From positions 115,353 to 179,352 of the forward strand of contig CAVOJU010000022.1 of NCBI GenBank assembly GCA_963696315.1: a DNA stretch of 64,000 bases. Direction: 5' to 3'. The notes under the pieces are model-generated. The model did not search any database, was not told where the DNA came from, and saw only the letters and a program-made list of their open reading frames with translations. The position numbers and the translations under genes were made by a program. This document shows positions 63,271 to 64,000 of this stretch, in pieces; position 1 is the stretch's first letter; each line of letters starts with the position of its first letter. The stretch is from CAWKEY01 sp963696315. GTDB lineage: Bacteria > Pseudomonadota > Gammaproteobacteria > Methylococcales > Methylomonadaceae.

Positions 63271-63405
63271 TGAACAGTCATTCTGATCCAATCTGAACAC
63301 TTATTCTGATTCAAGTTGAACACTGATTCTGGTTTGAAGCTGAACACTTTTCTGGATTTTCCAGAATCGGTGTTCAACTTGCCAGAATAGCTGTTCAAGT
63401 TGCCA
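63271..63405 (+). repeat. Multiple end repeats of the IS21 element
   Basis: Copies of a unit of about 23 bp (TGAACAnnnATTCTGnT...) start at 63271, 63294, 63317 and 63341. Inverted copies (CCAGAATnnnTGTTCAA) follow at 63361 and 63382. Such repeated transposase-binding sites are typical of IS21-family ends. Confidence 0.82.
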
Positions 63406-63469
63406 GAATCCCGCCTAACGCATTGTTTATCTAATCAGATTATCCTTGCCACCTTTTGTGGAGAAGATA

Positions 63470-64000
63470 ATGTCAGCGAAGAGAACAGCAATGCGAAAAC
63501 TAAGAGACGTACTCAGACTCAGTTACAGCGCCGGATTAAGCATCCGGAAAATCAGCGCCAGCACCAAAATCAGTGTCGGCAGCATTCAAAATATCTTAAA
63601 ACGGGCCGAACAGCTGAACATCACCTGGCCGTTACCGGAGGCTTGGGATGATCAAACCTTAGCTCTGAAGTTTTATCCCCGCTCGGATGCCCAGTCTTCA
63701 AGCAAATTCCAGGAGCCGGTATGGACAGATGTTCATCTGGAGTTGAAGAAAAAAGGCGTAACCAAACAACTGCTCTGGGAAGAATACACCCAGCAGGTTC
63801 CGAATCGCTGCTATAGCTACTCGCAGTTCTGCGCCCGTTATGCCGACTGGCGGAAGAAACAAAAGCGCTCCATGCGCCAGACCCATCGTGCCGGTGAAAA
63901 ATTGTTTATCGATTATGCCGGACCTACGATACCCGTGGTGTGTGCCTCAACCGGCGAAAGTCGCACCGCGCAGATCTTTGTGGCGGTGTTGGGTGCTTCC
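63470..64000 (+). CDS. istA: IS21-family transposase IstA, N-terminal part
   Basis: The frame is open from the ATG at 63470 to the window edge (177 codons). The N-terminus MRKLRDVLRLSYSAGLSIRK followed by ISVGSIQNILKRAE is the IstA helix-turn-helix. GEKLFIDYAGPTIPVV contains the first catalytic Asp of the DDE domain. A GAGAAG ribosome-binding site precedes the start. The frame is intact so far; istB would lie beyond the window. Confidence 0.88.
   Translation, partial: MSAKRTAMRKLRDVLRLSYSAGLSIRKISASTKISVGSIQNILKRAEQLNITWPLPEAWDDQTLALKFYPRSDAQSSSKFQEPVWTDVHLELKKKGVTKQLLWEEYTQQVPNRCYSYSQFCARYADWRKKQKRSMRQTHRAGEKLFIDYAGPTIPVVCASTGESRTAQIFVAVLGAS

Larger units (their letters stand above)
63249..64000 (+). 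mobile_element. IS21-family element, left part
   Basis: Repeated end motifs (63271 to about 63405) are followed by an istA gene that runs off the window. The left terminus is placed near TGTGCATATTCTGG (about 63249) because that sequence is a partial copy of the repeat; the exact base is uncertain. Confidence 0.8.

Noticed and set aside
63041..63286. ORFs within the second group II intron fragment
   Set aside because: They fall in structured intron RNA text and end in IS21 terminal repeats; no reverse-transcriptase motif is present.
63271..63405. CRISPR-like array of about 23-bp repeats
   Set aside because: Units are contiguous without spacers, degenerate and present in both orientations next to istA, which fits IS21 end repeats.

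Overview
The window looks like a chromosomal segment of a gammaproteobacterial methylotroph, most likely a type I methanotroph (Methylococcales). The fatty-acid cluster has the Escherichia-like order yceD-rpmF-plsX-fabH-fabD-fabG-acpP-fabF-pabC-mltG-tmk-holB, extended by pilZ and tatD as in Pseudomonas. A formaldehyde-activating-enzyme homologue (3128-3679) points to C1 metabolism. Genus-level placement is not possible from the sequence alone. No rRNA, tRNA or CRISPR array was recognised.

Layout. 1-10,831: htpX, a secreted sorbosone-dehydrogenase-like protein with an overlapping NUDIX hydrolase, the Fae homologue, an LTA-synthase-like membrane sulfatase, an unknown secreted protein, and a minus-strand run of CarS-like, pentapeptide-repeat, coiled-coil and membrane proteins. 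11,200-20,040: OmpA-type lipoprotein, zur with a putative Zur box, a 309-bp MITE-like element and an IS66 remnant, then dusA, folE, hemH, a membrane MutS-like ATPase, a lytic transglycosylase and an HDOD protein. 20,039-32,685: maf broken by an IS630 element, then the fab/cell-envelope cluster. 32,672-45,936: a PLP enzyme, a lipoprotein hydrolase, a DUF1244/methyltransferase pair, yciB-yciI-bolA-parvulin, the sdhCDAB-sdhE operon with a separate SDHAF4-like gene, a DedA protein, pcm, surE and smr.

46,000-52,600 is a nest of mobile DNA. An IS66-like element stands next to a group IIC-type intron that sits directly behind a terminator-like hairpin. The intron's reverse-transcriptase gene is split by a 2.2-kb element carrying a large serine recombinase, a small unknown ORF and an HTH/RHH regulator. 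Removing that element at a duplicated CA dinucleotide restores an exact 416-codon reading frame. A RAYT-type transposase relic follows. 53,179-61,215 holds a large secreted glycoside-hydrolase-like gene and a signalling locus: a histidine kinase without its phospho-acceptor histidine, a QseG-like lipoprotein, an ordinary histidine kinase and an OmpR-type regulator. 61,279-64,000 is an IS701-like element with a clear target duplication, the 3' end of a TonB-dependent receptor gene, a group II intron fragment inserted in it, and an IS21 element that cuts the intron and runs off the window.

At least fifteen single-base frameshifts were located, many in short homopolymers and several in conserved single-copy genes (pcm, maf, DUF1244, response regulator). 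This may reflect uncorrected sequencing indels rather than gene decay, so most 'pseudogene' calls here should be read as 'reading frame broken in this sequence'.
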